Program-made: the position numbers and the translations under genes
The notes under the pieces: model-generated
What the model saw: the letters and a program-made list of their open reading frames with translations, nothing else
Told to the model about the DNA's origin: nothing
The model's database searches: none
Shown here: piece after piece, positions 22,701 to 34,700 of the stretch
Layout: every line of letters begins with the position of its first letter
Position numbering within the stretch: the first letter of the stretch is position 1
Origin: Eublepharis macularius
Taxonomy: Eukaryota; Chordata; Lepidosauria; Squamata; Eublepharidae
Length of the DNA: 64,000 nt
Assembly (NCBI RefSeq): GCF_028583425.1
Contig: NC_072806.1
Coordinates: forward strand, 31,914,001 to 31,978,000
Reading direction: 5' to 3'

Positions 22701-25700
22701 CTGGGAACACTCCCACAAGGGGAGGAGTTTAAATTGCCCTCTGCCCCGGCTGGCATCTAAACCCCACTTGCTCCAGCTGACTACCGGCAGTCAGCTGGAG
22801 CAAGGGGGATTTTAAAGTTTAAATTGCCCGCTACCATTTTCTAGAAGGGCCGGAACGCCATTCCACCACATTCCAGCTGAAAAAAAGCCCTGATTGTAGC
22901 ATAAGCTTTTGAGAACTACAGCTCTCTTTGTCAGATGCATCTGTGTTAGTCTTAAAGGTGCTACTGGTCTCTCAACCCAAAAAAGGGCTCAAAGAAATAA
23001 AAAAAGAATACAAATAACCATTAAAAGAGAAATTAAGAGAGGTCACGCTTCCCTCACAATGGAGAAACTTCCTTCTCCCTCTGTAAGCCTGTTGGTAGCC
23101 CCCAGCCCCATTATTTCCAAATTCCTCCAATCAACTCACCCCAGGCCATTTCTGACTTGTATCCCCCCCATCTTAACAAGCTAACTGCAATACTGAGCAG
23201 ACGTTTGAGAGTGGCTCAATATTGCACATGCAGCTGAAATCGAAAGACCCCAAAACATTCAGTAGACCCATTAGACGTTGGCTACAGGCTCATAGAGTTG
23301 CAAAGGGATCATATAATCCAGTGGTCCCTGACCAATATTCAAGTGCAAGGTCTACGACCTGTTCCAAAGCAAAGACCCACTGGGCTGGAAGAGACCAGAA
23401 CGTCCTTTACAGTCACCCCCTCCCTCCGCTCCCAACTGGGATGATCCCACATTCACCAGTTCAGCCATGTTATCCATGCTGCAGCAGTAGCCAAAGAGCA
23501 GGAGAATAATTTTTATTGTACTTCATATATATCCTGCCTCTAGCTTACATCTTGCTCTTCCTCTCCATTTCCCCCTCACAACGACCCTGTGAGGTAGGCT
23601 AGGCTGAGACTGGCCCAAAGTCACCCAGAGAGCTTCCATGGCAAAGCGGGGATTCGAACCTGGGTCGCCCCAGGTAGTCCATCACTCGAGCCGCTACACT
23701 ATACTGGTTGGCATAAGCTGAGAAAAGAAATGTGATGCAGAAGCCCAAGCCCGATTCAAGAGAGGGAGGTGAAGGCACATGCTGAGAAGTTTTGAAAGCC
23801 CAGGGAGAGCTCCAGTGAAACAAACCAATTTACACCCTTGGAACCACCAAACTATCTCCCCTTAGAGGCTGCCTCCATCCCCTGCCCACCTAGACAGGCG
23901 CTCAAGTACCTGTTGAAAATCCCAAGTGGAAGAGAAGGTAGACCACGATGAAACGGAACAGATCTCTCATCATCATCTGCAGGGGAGAGAAACCATCAGG
24001 GACCGCTGGGGACAAGGGTGTGCCCTGCATGCCCCCACCTTCTTCCGAGAGCCAAGGGAGTAAACATCACGGAACAGCATCCACAGCAAGCCTCCAAGGG
24101 TGGTATCTTCAACTCAAAGAAGTACCTCACTTGGTGACCCTCTTTGGCACTCCTGGGAAGCTTTCTTCTCAGCAATGACTCGACAGGGAAGCACAACTAA
24201 GAATTTCTCTATACAAGATGGCTCGGCATGTGTCCGTCAAACGTAGGAAGATGCTATGTTAGCCAGGAAACGTAGTTTTAAAAGACAGAGCTGGTGGAGA
24301 TCGCTCCTTAGAGGATTTGTTAATTTCATCTTCACCTCCCCAAGACTCTGCCCATTTCACCTGTCCAGTTTAAAACATAGAATCGCAACCAGAGGGCAGC
24401 CAGAAATGGAAATGGGCTGGAGCTGCTTTCCAGAGCTGGGCTTGGACCTGGAGAGGTTATAATGGGCTGAAGTTTCCCTTCTGGCATTTCACAGCCCTGC
24501 CACTGGCTCTGTGTTTTTAAACTACCCTTCCTGGTAACATTGCATCTTCTGACACGTGTTCTTCACATGTCAGATGTTGTGTGTAGAGAGGCTTTTTTTA
24601 AATCAAATTTTTATCAAAGAAAGATCTGGGCTATTGGGCTCTGCCCCAGGCCTCTGCTGGAAAAGGGAGCCAGTCAGAGCTTGGTGAGAGGCTTGTCCCC
24701 TGTGCTGGATGTCTGAAGTCTTGTAGAGCTCAGAAGTCTTTGGTGAGGCTGGGGCAGCTGGAAAGAGCGTCATTGATGGACTTACCCAAGTGGTTTTGGA
24801 GGGAGGGTCCTGGAGAGGGAACTTTTGGCCTTTATATTCTAAGGTCCAACACTCGAAAAGGCTTTAAACATTGCTATTATTGTTTCAAAACTGTGTTTAC
24901 ACCTTGAGAAACATGCTAAAAAGCATAAAGTAAGGGAGCACAAAGCAAAAGGATTCCAGAATCCCAGGGACTCCAAGAACGTGTGAAAATCACTGCCACA
25001 GGATGTAGTAACAGCCACTCACAAAAATGCCTTCAAAATGGGACTGGACACATTCACAGAGATCTGTCAATGCCCAATAAGATCCTTTGTTTTTAGAGGC
25101 AGACAGGGCTTTTTTTCAGCTGGAATGCGGGGGAATGGAGTTCCGGCACCTCTTTAAAATGGTCACATGGCTGGTGGCCCCGCCCCGATCTCCAGACAGA
25201 GGGGAGTTTAGATTGCCCTCTGCGCCACGGTGCGGAGGGCAATCTAAACTCCCCTTTGTCTGGCGATCAGGGGGCGGGGCCACCGGCCATGTGACCATTT
25301 TCGCTGAGGGTGATTTAAACTTTCAAAAACTCCCCTCTTGTTCCAGCTGACCCAAAGTGACATCATTGTGCAGTCCTGAGTTCCACCACTGAGTTCCAAA
25401 AGCCCTGGAGGTGGAATACTAGTTGTTGTGGGGCAGCAACAGGAGGACATCTTGGCCTCCATGGCTTGCTTTGTAGGCCTTCTAGGGGCAGCTGATTGGC
25501 TGCTGCATGAAATATGCCATTTGACTTGATGGACCTTTGTTTGCTCTGATCCATCCGACTAAGCTCTTCTTTCTATTCTAAGCAGTCCTCTAACAGAGAA
25601 CAGCATTTAGAATTCTGAGCAGACCAGAGCGCATTGCAAATCTCAGGCCCAGAGGTTCTTGATGCTCCCCTCCCCGCAGTTTCACTTGCAAGAAAAAGAA

Positions 25701-28700
25701 AACTGGTTTCAATAGGGCATCGCGAGACATGCTTAGCACTCCGAGCAGCTCTGTGCTGGGAGGGAAGGTTGGCACGGGATGTCAGACTTTAGAAGCTGAG
25801 CAGGGTCAGTGAGACTTGGATGGGAGACCACCAAGAAGGACTCTGCGGAGGAAGGCAATGGCAAAGCATCTCACCTGACCTGAAAGCCCCTTACCGGGGT
25901 CACCATAAGTCAGTTGCAAGCTCATGGTTGCAACTTAGAAAGTTGCATGGTTGCATACTTAGGAAGCTGTGTTTCCAAGTTTAATCTCTAGACTCTCCAT
26001 CTCAGGCTGCAAGGCTAGGGAAGTCCAAGCCCTTCGGGAACTGCTGCTGGCCCAGGAATTGGTAGTCTGACTTGGGGGGAAGTGTTCATTTTGGAAGGGC
26101 CATAGCTCAGTGGGACAGAATGTGCTCAGAATCTAAGCAATTCTCAACAAAGCGTAGCATCCAGACAAGAATAAAAGAACATGAGAGACACTGCAGACTT
26201 GGACAACCTGAAAAATCAGCAGTGGCTGAACATAGCCTAACGCAAACAGGGCACAGTATCTTATTCCAGGACACCAAAATACTGGACAACACTTCCAACT
26301 ACTTTGTCAGACTGCACAGGGAAGCCATTGAAATTCACAAGCATAAGCAAAACTTCAACAGGAAAGAAGAAACCTTAAGAATGAACAGAGCATGGGCTCC
26401 AGTTCTGAAAAACACCAGGCCAACAAAACACTCCACACCCGACAATAGCCCTGCAGAGAAGATTAGCACATCAAGTACCAATCCATATGCAAAAGAACCT
26501 CCTCAGGATACAGTGAAGCCTCCCGCCATTAGCATTCCACACCCTGGGAAACTCTTACAGGATGACTCAGCTCAACCCCACCCCTCCTGAGTAGATACAA
26601 ATGACCTACATCTTTTCCACACTGTGACACTGAGAGATCTCTGTCTTTTGGTGCTACACCTCTGAAGATGCCAGCCACAGCTGCTGGCGAAACGTCAGGA
26701 ACTACAATGCCAAGACCACGGCAATACAGCCCGGAAAACCCACAACAACCATCGTTCTCCGGCCGTGAAAGCCTTCGACAATACAATTCTCAACTCAACC
26801 CTGAGGATCTCACGTGGCAAACCTCAGGGGAGAGAACCTCCTCTGTCCAAGAACTTGGGCCAGCTGGTGGAGATCCAGGGCCAGCTGGTGGAGATCCAGG
26901 GCCAGCTGGTGGAGGCAGCAGAGGGCTAGAAGGGGCAGCAGCACCACGCAACCGAAAGCAGCTGTATAACCCCGGCTGTGGTCTCTCTACCAACTTTTGC
27001 TCCAGCCCAGACTGACCTTCTCAAGCATGACCGAGTAGATGCCCATCTGCTGGAAGCCACGAGTGTAGTAGAGCAAGTTGGTCCAGCCCATCGCCAAGGC
27101 AAAAACCACAAAGGCCACGTACAGCTCTTCACCCAGGAAGTATAGCACTGCGGCGCCCAAGAGGAGAACGGAGTGGGTGAAGCTGAAAGGGAAGCAAGGC
27201 GGTCACCCTCTGAGGAAGCGCTCTTCGGCATCAAGGTAGGTTGCCGAACTACAGATCTCCCTGAATTACAACTGACCTCCGGGCTACAGAGGTCAGTTCC
27301 CCTGGAGAAAATGGGTGCTTTGAAAGGGGACTCATCGGCGTTATACCCCGCTGAGGTTCTTCCCCGCCCCAAACCAAACCCTCCCCAGGCTCAACCCCCA
27401 AAATCTCCAGGACTTTCCCAAACTGCAGGCTAATCCTCCCCCCTCCCATTTTCCTCTTTAACTAAGGGTAGAAATACACATTACTAAGTACCTAGGGACA
27501 CTCAAATGAACCTAGTTGCTCGTGTTCCCCCTTTAACTTCTGATACACTCACTCACACAGTCACACTTCAGTTTGCTCCCCGTGAGTACATTCATGCATT
27601 CAATATCAGTTCCTCCTCAACTGCTAAAAGTATTCCACTTTCCCCCACATCCGTTCATTGAAATGCAGATCTTGGCACTTCCTCACCCCTTAAAGAAATG
27701 CAAATTGGCAAGTCCAAGGAGCCCACAGTACTTGTTCTCACAATGAGAACAGCTGAACTGGCGCTCTGCACTTGAAGATGCGATCACACAAAGAGAGCTC
27801 GAAAGCGGCATTCACTTAACGAGAACAGCCTGCATGTGAACTGAGGACCACACATAAAATCCTGCACTCGAGCATCTGCAGCTAATTCGCAGCATGGATT
27901 TCCATTCTAAATCTCAGCTGCTCTCAATAGTTCCTGTCCCCTGAAGCGTGCTCAGCCCTCATTAAGCCGGTGTTGGGTTTTCTTTTTCTTTAGGCTAATG
28001 TATAAACTCATAGTCTCCTGAGTATGTAGAGAAACGTCCGAGCCGGGGGTGGGTGGGTGGGACTGGGTTTGTTGCTTTCCTGACCGGCATGGGGGGGGGC
28101 ATTAGCCCCATTGTTATGAGATACAACCAGGGGTCATTTTGTAGAAAAAGAGCTGGAGGAACTCATTAGCATAACTCATTAGCATATGCCATGCCTCTTG
28201 CCATCACCGGAAGTGTGTCATTAGCATAACTGATTTGCATATGCCACACCCCTGACATCACCTATCCTGGCTGTTTTAGACCCAATCCTGGCCATTCAGG
28301 GCTGAAATTGGGCCGAAAATGGCAAAAAGGGGCTGAAAATGGCTGAAAGGGGGCCCAAAATGGTCAGGATCAGGCCGCTGATGGCAGGAGAGTGATCCAC
28401 CACCCGTCAGAGGCCCAATCCAGGCTGAAAAAGGCCCCAAATGGCCAAGAGTCAGGTGGGCGGGGCTATGTGACATGTAACCTCTTTGGGGAACTGCTGG
28501 AACTGCGTTCCCGTGCGTTCCCCCTCGAAATGAGTCCTGGATACAACAATGAAAATAGCAGCCACAGAGAATGCATTCACGCTCCTTGTATAGACGAAGC
28601 AGGGGATGCTTACAAGAGGACTTCGCTGTGGCTGTCAGTGACGAGGGCCTTCAGGGAGGGGCGTCTCTGCTGGAAATACTTGATCTGCAAAGAGCAGGGA

Positions 28701-31700
28701 AACAAGAGAGAGAGCACTTGGTGTCGGGGGGGGGAAGGTTAAATCCAGAGAGAGAAGCAGAGGAATCAGGCAAGGGTTCTTACCCCTCTGAAAAAGAAAT
28801 AGGCGCCTCCCAGAACGCTTAGGATTTCTCCAGTGCTTCGGAGGTATTCACCAGTTGTATGATTCAGCGCAAAGGGTGGCTGCAAAGGACATGATCGAGA
28901 TGTCGGAGAATTGCAGAACAGAAGTCCAGCACCCATTACGTGAACAATCTTAAGGATTACTGTAACTGTAAAACGTATATATGCAGTACCACAAAGGCCA
29001 TGATACTTTACAGGTAGCATAAGCAAGAGTGAGCCATTAAAAATGCCAAATGAACTGGTTTCCCTCCATCCTGATTGACGGCAACAGGCGTCTGGAATGC
29101 ACATGGTGTCCAGCTGGCAAATCCAGGGCAACATGCTTGTGCATTTCATAGCAGGCAGGCAGAGATTCATCCGGCAAAGTATTTCCAAGGTGCAAAGGTG
29201 AAAAGATGAAGAGGGTTTTGCTTGCCTCACTTTGGCCCATCAGCAGGCCCAGAAACTGCAATGACAGAGGCTAAGGAAGGGTGGGTGGGGGTACTTCCAG
29301 TGGATGAATTCTAAGGCCAGGCAAGTTTTTCAAGTTGCAGAGTCTTTTGGCATAAGGGAGGGGATTGTGGGAAGGCAGCAACACCCACCAGCACTTCCTG
29401 TCTGCCTCCGGTGCTCAATGAGTGGCGGGGTGACAAATGGAGAGGGCTGCATAACATACCTCGGCAGCGTCAACCCGGAAGTGACATCACCACATTGAGC
29501 AATGCTCTAGGAATTTCTCCAGTCTCTAGAGTTTGCACAACACAGTGATGTCACTTCCTGCACCCAGAAGCGGCACTACACAACGCCATTTCTCCAGGTC
29601 TTTGCCCCCCGCCCGTTTCCCACTGATTGCCACTCGAACACACTGCGAGGGGACAAGTTCTGCTACCTTCTCGCCTTTTTTGGTTGGTCTGTAGTACGCG
29701 GCAACAGTGAGAATGATGACGTGGGCGGCGTAGATGAAGAAGTTGAAGTAGAAAAGGTGCTTCACGAAGCGGTCCCACTTGTCCTGCAGGAGCCGATTGA
29801 GCGGTTCTACCAGCAGCATTTCATGACGGTTCTGAAACGGGGCAAGAAAATACGGTTAGACCTGCCTCCACCCCAGACCAGCCTTGACTGAAGAAACAGG
29901 AAACAGCCCAGGACAAATCCAGCCCCTTTCTACAGCCTGCTGTAAAGATGATGCAGCAGGACGGAACCAAATAATTACCACAACGTTGCACGTGCCCGGC
30001 ACCTTCTTTAAACCACACACGATCAGCTGCTACACGTGCAGTGTTAGAACCCCAGAGATCCAAATGCCCAAACAGGTGTTGTGTTGGCATGCTAATGTTG
30101 CACACAAAGCCACCCAATTCAAACAAGATGTGTGCAGAGTCAGAAAGGCGAGTTCCGTTATCCTGCAGAACTTGTGTATAAGGTCGGACATTAGGGAAAT
30201 CCACACGTTTTCCCAGAAGGAAAAGCGGGGCACAGATAACTATGAGCAATGGGGCATGAGGCTCCTGCCAACCTTTCTCCCAGGGTGGCCCTGAGGTTAG
30301 ATTGGTGGCAACTCGAGAAAGGTGTTCTTGGTCATCACACTAAAATTAGGGAATTCCCTCCCCGGGCAGGTTTGTTTTGGTGTTAACGTGAATTTCTGAG
30401 GTTTTATGTTGGAAAAAGGGCCACTTCAGTAAGTTCCCAGCTGTTTGCTTGCAAATGTCCAAGTCCAGCCACCTACTTCAAGAGAATTTAAACATTGCCT
30501 CTCATCTCTAGATCCAGCTATCCATGTGCAATACGAACTATTCATAAAAGCATTCATTAGTTCTCCTAGTAGAGGTATAGGGTCATTTATGCTACTGTTC
30601 CAGGTTTTTTAAAAACTTGCTTTCTGCAGAACTAATCCACTTTGATCTCCATATATAACACTTCCAATCTTCTTCCTGAGGTTGAGAACGCAGGGAAATA
30701 GCTTAGGAGCACCAAGAAATTCACCACCTGCTGCTAATTCTCCTCTGCCGTTGCCCGGCGGTGAGGTTGGAGGAAGAAAGATAAAACTGATACAACAGGA
30801 GTTGCCCAGGCAGCTTTGTCTATCCACCTCTATCATTGCCTTCTGCTAGCAAGAGAGGGTTTCTTTTTGTTTCACCTGGAGTACCTTTACTGACCCTCTT
30901 TATGTTATTTTATTGCCCCTTTGCATACACACACACAGTTTTAAAAGTTGATTTTTTAATGTCTTTTTAACTGTGTGTCATTTTGAAGGCCAGCATTGGG
31001 TTCAAAAGTAGCATAAAGATGTTTTAAATAAAATAAAATAACATAATACGGAAATCCACCAAAGGCCCCCAAGAGCAGTGTTCCCCCTTGAGCCCTTTCC
31101 TTGGGCCCAAACACAAATATCCCATGAAAATAAAGCGCATGACTTGCTTGGTTCCTTGGGTGAGCAGAGGTCTTGGGATTCCGCCCCCCCCCCCACATAG
31201 ATGCCCCACCTCCCTGTCAAAGCAAGCCTCTGCTTCACAAGCTAGATCTCTGGCGCCTGGCACAGAGGGCCCAACCCCTTCAGATGACTCGAAAAAGCCA
31301 ATAAAAGCACCCGCTACCCAGACAGTAGAAAGAAAACCGAGTGCTTTAGAGCAGGCGCAGTATAGTGGTTATGAGCGTGAGCTGTGAACCACAGAGCTCA
31401 GAACTATTCACAACTCAGACGAGGGAACCCAAGCGAACTAGCAACCGAGCGTTAGAAGTCACCGCAAGTCAGGAAAGTCCTCACACCCACCGGTGTTTCA
31501 CTGCTGTAAGCAATTATCTCCAGAACGGAATTTCTCTCGCAGGTATCAATGCCAGAGAGGTCGTAGAGAGACGAATGGACCGGCCCATAGGCCCATTCGG
31601 TGAACTTCCGTGACAGATGCCGGCACTCGGGCTCTTTGATTTCTCGTCTGAGAATGTAGGCAAAGATCTAATCACAGGTCAAGGATAAGCAGGACAAGGT

Positions 31701-34700
31701 GGCGGGTTAGTGAAGTTGAATACCAACACGACAAAGTAAAAGATGAACAAATGGACCGATGCCCCAGTTGGCCCTTTTGTGTCTTTTTCCTTTAATAAGT
31801 AGCCGTTGCGAATCTTTTCATTTCCGCCATTTGACGAAGAGAGCTGTGGTTCTCGAAAGCTTATGCTACTATAAAGTTGGTTAGTCTTAAAGGTGCTACG
31901 GGACTCATTTCTATTTTGCAACTACAGACTAACACGGCTAACTCCTCTGGATCTAAACCAAATTGGCTCTCAGACAAGAGTCACGGTGGCTAGATTGGCT
32001 TGCCAACTTCCAAGTGGGGGCTGGAGGTCTCCCAGAATTACGATTGGTCTCCAGACTACAGAAATCAGTCCCCCTGGAGAAAACGGCTGCTTTGGAAGGT
32101 AGATTGTAGGGCATCACGTCCCTGCTGAGCTGTCTCCCGTCCCCAAACTCTACCTTTCCCACCCCCAAATGTCCAGGAATTTCCCAACCCAGAATTGACA
32201 ACCCTATGACGAAAGGGAACCTCCATATCCAGAAGCAGTAATCCTTGGGAGGCAACATTGGTCCACGTCCTTTACCTCTATGCTCTGTTTGTTTGGCCCT
32301 CCAAGGCAACTGGTGGGTCAGTGTGTGAAGCAGGATGCTGGACCTCTGGTTTGGTCTAGCGGAGCTCTTATGTTTTTTACAGATTTCTTTTCCTAGAAAG
32401 GCCTTATTGTCCACTTCCCTCCACTATACAATCTCGGATCCCAGGAAAATTCTTTCCCAGGATGCTTTAATGTTTTATAGTGTTGCAGTCTGCTAACAAT
32501 TCATTGCTTTTGCTTTGGGGCTCTTCATTGGTCCAACAGCAGCAGCCAGCTGCAGCCGCATTATTGATGGCTTTGGAGCATCCAGACCATCCCTAAACTT
32601 TACACCTGTCACTGCCAATCTTCTCAATGAGAACGGAGGCACTGCTGTGCTGTGAGGAATGCGCTCTTGTGGCACAACAGCTACATGAATTAAAGTCTCC
32701 TGCAAACACAAAATACTTATTAAAATAAAGCTTTCCCTCCCGCTACAGGAGTGAACTGCAATGGGGAGAGAAGCAGTTTTAATTAATTTTTAATTTAATT
32801 TAATTTATTATATTTATATTCCGCCCTCCCCACTTTCGCAGGCTCAGGGCGGATAACAAATACAAGCACCATTAAAAACATTTAAAACCATTAAATAATA
32901 CATTTAAAAACATTTAAAAACATTAAATATTACAGTTCATGCTGCATAGTGGTTCATACATGCCTCTGTGTTCGCGTAGGGGTGATGGTTTAACCCCCCC
33001 TTCACGGGGGGGGGGCACTGCCCGGCGTCAGCCATATGCCTGGCGGAATAGCTCTGTCTTACAGGCCCGGCGAAATGCAAGCAAATCTTGCCGGGCCCTT
33101 GTCTCGCAAGATAGAGCATTCCACCAGGTCGGGGCCAGGACCAAAAAGGCCCTGGCCCTGGTTGACGCCAGGCGGGCCTCCCTAGGGCCAGGGACACTTA
33201 AAAGATGTTTTCCACCAGAGTGGAGAGTCCTCTGGGGCTCATATGGTGAGAGACGGTCACTCAGATACGTCGGTCCCAGTCCACGTACGGCTTTGTAGGT
33301 TAACACCAAAACCTTGAACCTGATTCGGTACTCCACTGGCAGCCAATGCAGCTGGCGTAGCACCGGTGTAATTAGGGCAATTGCATATAGTCTGGGACCA
33401 ACATACCTGCCTACTCTCCTATGAACCTACCCAACCACTTCAGTCATCTTCAGAGGCCCTGCTTTGGGTACCCCTGCCATCTGGGATTAGGCAAGTGGCA
33501 ACCTCCAAGAGGGCTTTCTTGGTCATGGTACCAAAACTCCGGAACTCTCTCCCCAGGGAAACTCAGAGGCTCTCTACACAAGACATCTTACACAGGGATG
33601 CTCAAGTGTAGGGAGATGCAATGTTGGCCGGGAAGCATAGTTTAAAAAGACAGAGCTGGCAAAGATCGCTCCTCAGAGGTTTGTTAGTTTCATCTTTGCC
33701 TCCTGGAAGGGGAGATGAAACTGACAGCAGGCGAAGATGAAATTAACAAACCCTCTGACGAGCCTTTGGATCTGTCTTTTTAAGCTATGCTTCCCAGCTA
33801 GCATTGCGTCTCCCCACACTTGAACGTCTCCGTGTAAGATGTCTCGTGTAGAGAGGCTCTCATTTGTCCCCTTCTGCTGCCATCATCCACCAGTGGGTGA
33901 AGACTTCTTTGTTTCCTTTGGTGTTCCCTCAGTGATCCCTCTTTCCGGCCCAGTGTTTTAATTGTGGTTTTATGTTTTTGTATACATATTTTAAGCCCTG
34001 GCTTTAATGGTTTTAATGATGTGTTTTTGTTGGTTTTAATGGTTTTTAAGATGTACATTTTTTAATGTGTGATTTTAATTTGTTAGCTGCCTTGGTGACC
34101 CTGATGTGGGCAGAAAGGTGGGCTATAAATGTTGTTAAATAAATAAAATGGGAGTGGGATAAAAATCCTCCCTTTAGTGGTGCTGGCACTAGGGGACAAC
34201 TGAGCTGAGCTTCCACCTTTTCATAGCTCAACTCCGGCTGGGGTTGGACGTGGCTTGGGATGTCCCGTGCCCAGGGAGGATGCAGACAGGGCAGTGGGGC
34301 ATCTGGCAGGCCACAGTGAAGAAAAATAAAAGATGGAAGTCCTGCTGCTGCTCCATCAAAGTTAGGAAAGGTCTGGCGCCTGGTGCCACAGCTGCACCCA
34401 CATGCCAAAGGCATGTCGTACATGTCCCCTAAGCCAAGGAGACTTTGCTGCATGCTGCACTTGCTGAGCTATTAGGGAGGGCCTGCGCATCCGCCCACAA
34501 CGGCACCAGTTGCAAAGGACATGTTTTTAAAAGCATGCATTATTTCAGCCTCTTCATCATCTTGGTTCCACATTCCCAAAAGCTAGACTCAGGGCTCATT
34601 TCGAGGGGGAACGTGCAGGAACGCAGTTCCAGCAGTTCCCCCAAGAGGTCGCATGTCAGGTGGCCCCGCCCACCAGCTCAGAGGCCGGATTGGACCTCTG

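Noticed and set aside
26790-27015. Frames rich in [12 protein letters not shown] (collagen-like)
   Set aside because: Translation of a 21-bp minisatellite, not a collagen gene.
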